Made by a program: the position numbers and the translations under genes
From: CAYJLW01 sp964370965
Lineage (GTDB): Bacteria; Actinomycetota; Acidimicrobiia; UBA2766
Assembly (NCBI GenBank): GCA_964370965.1
Contig: CAYJLW010000043.1
Coordinates: 1 to 35,828, forward strand
Length of the DNA: 35,828 nucleotides
Direction of reading: 5' to 3'
Shown: positions 34,901 to 35,828 of the stretch, one piece after another
Layout: every line of letters starts with the position of its first letter
Numbering within the stretch: position 1 is the stretch's first letter
Notes under the pieces: generated by a model
What the model was told of the DNA's origin: nothing
Seen by the model: only the letters and a program-made list of their open reading frames with translations
Database searches by the model: none

Positions 34901-35302
34901 GTCGCTTCGGTCCTCGACGACGGCCTCGTCGTCCGAGCCGAGGTCGCCGCCCGCCAGCTGGAATCCGAGCGCGAAGCGGAGCCCACCCCGGGCCCGGACG
35001 AGGACGGGGAGGAACGCCCTCCTGTCCCCGAGCCGGGGAAGGACGGCGACAGGCCCGCCCCGCCTCCCCCGACCCGCTTCTACGGCCACGTCGCGCTCGA
35101 CCCGCTCGAGCTCAGCACCCAGGCGGGCAAGATCCACGAGGCCGTCGTGGCCTTCCTCCAGCGCCTCGACGGGGCCGACGTGAAGCTCACCCTCGACGTC
35201 GAAGCCACCCGCGCCGCGGGCTTCCCCGACGACGTCGTCCGCACCGTCTCCGAGAACGCCAACACTCTCAAGTTCCAAGGCCACGGCTTCGAAGAGGCGT
35301 GA
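31973..35302 (+). CDS. DUF499 ATPase with N-terminal Swt1-type HEPN domain
   Basis: A 1109-residue AAA-like ATPase. Residues ~1-125 form a Swt1-type HEPN domain with ELIDTRNRWAHQEPFSTDD (R98, N99, H103; the RNxxxH motif). The ATPase has Walker A LQTNFGGGKTHSLL (K255) and Walker B TLILIDEWVAYA (D365, E366). The C-terminal part has an acidic/proline linker (~990-1035), then RFYGHVALDPLEL and VVRTVSENANTLKF, as in DUF499 and BREX-type (BrxC/PglY-like) ATPases. Such ATPases partner with methylases and helicases in anti-phage systems. The ATG overlaps the preceding stop (TGATG) with GGAGGG upstream. The last third is much richer in GC than the middle. Confidence 0.92.
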   Translation: MAATNRDRVGRALDVLSDGLAPYVQRELRSWVDRQGGRPDDWLDLAARALAGDGPVRSFSPTDTQFQLKAMQVLWQGVFGRVLGRAERTYVNELIDTRNRWAHQEPFSTDDTYRALDTMQRLLTAIAAEQAAEIERRKQDLMRVRYEEQAKKAAKDQAPLVLEGIAVEGVSPWREVVTPHPDVASGRYQQAEFAADLAQVHRGEGSEEYRDPTEFFRRTYLTAGLQTLLRNAAERMMGKGGDPIVDLQTNFGGGKTHSLLALYHLFSGARPGALPGVEELLASVGDELPDGVRRVVLVGTWLSPGQAQTKPDGTVVRTLWGELAWQLGGAEAFGRLAEADATGTNPGTELLADLFGDGPTLILIDEWVAYARQLYGKEGLPAGTFDAHFTFAQSLTEAAKAAPRTLVVISIPASDGVSSADDPIGSEIEVGGEGGRRALERLKNVIGRAEAAWQPARAEESFEIVRRRLFSTITDTETFAKRDAVAKAFSDYYRQHEAEFPADCREAAYQDRIKRSYPIHPELFDRLYDDWSTLERFQRTRGVLRLMAAVIHWLWDTNDRAPLIMPASVPIAAAEVSSELTRYLEDNWRPVIETDIDGEGSTPRRLDQENPSLGRYQACRRVARAVYLGSAPTLKSANRGIEDRRIKLGCALPGESPAVFGDALRRLTDHATHLYVDESHRYWFATQPSVARLAMDRAGQLDTEDAVWPEIVRALREDRDRAVFPAVQVAPTSTAEIPDEATVRLVVFGPDRPHTARTAETAALAWAQEVLERRGPAPRRSRNMVVFLAPDRTRLDEFEVAARQALAWQSIWDEREQLNLDAFGTRQAETKLAQARDAVRRRIPETWWWVLVPDQPDPTGPVTWHTTKTQSGDTLAGRTAKRLLNDGLLAAEYGATLLRADLDRVPLWRGDHVSVRQLWEDYAQYLYLQRLPSKDVLIRAVGAGAASLSWSTDTFAYAESWDEDSGRYRGLVAGSGVASVLDDGLVVRAEVAARQLESEREAEPTPGPDEDGEERPPVPEPGKDGDRPAPPPPTRFYGHVALDPLELSTQAGKIHEAVVAFLQRLDGADVKLTLDVEATRAAGFPDDVVRTVSENANTLKFQGHGFEEA

Positions 35303-35337
35303 CGGGCGCGGGGGATGGACGGCAGGTCGATGCCCGC

Positions 35338-35694
35338 TCAGTCCCAAGCGGCGGGGATGCGGGCGTGGGCGAGTTCCTTCGAAGAGACCATGCACGTAGT
35401 GAGTTCGTCCAGGTGACCCCACTGTTCGCGCCAGTGATCCTCCGGCCATCCGTTGTACTTCAGGAATCGCTCCACCGCCGCGGCGAACGCCGACGCGGGG
35501 ACGAGCACGTCGAAGACCACGTCTGCCACCGTGCGGGACGGTACGCCAACGACCTCCTGGTTCTCACTGGGACTCAGATGCAGACGATCGAAGATCGCGA
35601 ACAACTGGGCGTGTGTGTACCAGGACTGCGACTTGTACGGGAGCCGTCCTTCGAGGTCGGCCTCCGGCTGTGTTGAGTGGAACATCGCGGCCAC
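35338..35694 (-). CDS. Small hypothetical protein
   Basis: A 118-residue soluble protein on the opposite strand to the island; no family recognised. It contains YTHAQLFAIFDRLHLSPSE and VERFLKYNGWPEDHWREQWG, with several Trp and aromatic residues. The start is uncertain: ATG 35694 has no good ribosome binding site, and the frame stays open upstream to about 35805 with residues that also look protein-like (SGITDLAESLGFTVSGPW). The gene may therefore be longer with a non-standard or lost start, or be a fragment. It converges on the DUF499 gene and marks the right limit of the island in this window. From 35695 to the end I see no other supported gene. Confidence 0.5.
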   Translation of the reverse strand: MAAMFHSTQPEADLEGRLPYKSQSWYTHAQLFAIFDRLHLSPSENQEVVGVPSRTVADVVFDVLVPASAFAAAVERFLKYNGWPEDHWREQWGHLDELTTCMVSSKELAHARIPAAWD

Positions 35695-35828
35695 GCGATC
35701 CGATACGCGGCCGAGGCACTGACCCTCAACCCAGGGTCCACTAACCGTGAAGCCGAGCGACTCGGCGAGGTCCGTGATTCCAGACCTCCTGACATAGAGC
35801 GATCATCTCTGCGGAGTCACCGGTCTTC

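Noticed and set aside
19358..35302. Assignment as a complete DISARM or BREX system
   Set aside because: No DUF1998 (DrmB), PLD (DrmC), PglZ, BrxL or PglX-type gene is visible; only shared part types (SNF2/DUF3883 helicase, DUF499-type ATPase) are present.

Overview
This is a very GC-rich (roughly 70 %), gene-dense bacterial segment with frequent GTG starts and short overlaps between genes. The gene content (a fused biotin-type carboxyltransferase, a stand-alone B12-binding mutase subunit beside sucCD, purN-purH, a DHA2 exporter) suggests an actinomycete-like chromosome, perhaps Acidimicrobiia; that placement is inference. Two N-runs (10 and 100 bases), both next to repeats, show that this is a draft assembly. 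I see no rRNA, tRNA or CRISPR array.

Left part, 1-19 kb, mostly housekeeping. On the minus strand: the start of an unrecognised protein cut by the window edge, NADP-isocitrate dehydrogenase, an operon purN-purH-alpha/beta hydrolase, and a run of genes for a DHA2 exporter, a B12-binding mutase subunit, SucC and SucD. On the plus strand: a DUF559-like endonuclease-fold protein set among palindromic repeats, a membrane protein with a Pro/Tyr/Gln repeat tail, a fused AccD-AccA-type carboxyltransferase, an orphan ABC ATPase, a lipoprotein, a lipase and an SDR dehydrogenase. A minus-strand pair, tetR and an FAD oxidoreductase, closes this part; it has a clear operator and promoter in front. Mutase subunit, SucCD and Icd all act around succinyl-CoA and the TCA cycle.

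Right part, 19.3-35.3 kb, is a single-direction defence-type island. Its order is: SNF2 ATPase with a helix-hairpin-helix; large SNF2/HepA-like helicase with a C-terminal DUF3883-like domain; a three-gene toxin/antitoxin/SecB-like chaperone module (TAC type); an unrecognised protein with a HEPN motif; a DUF1156 DNA methylase; a small PD-(D/E)XK-like protein; and a DUF499 ATPase with an N-terminal Swt1-type HEPN domain. The last four genes are tightly packed or overlapping. The helicase + DUF1156 methylase + DUF499 ATPase core resembles the helicase-methylase-ATPase (Hma) class of anti-phage systems and shares part types with DISARM and BREX. The extra HEPN protein, the nuclease-like protein and the embedded TAC module are what make this version notable. 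A small unrecognised gene on the opposite strand ends the island.

Non-coding structure is rich. There is a family of 44-bp palindromic elements around the DUF559-like gene, including a tandem array that supplies the stop codons of both flanking genes. A second palindrome family (core AACTGGGCGCGC) lies at 16.1 and 19.0 kb. There is also a two-site TetR operator and a palindrome over the toxin start codon.
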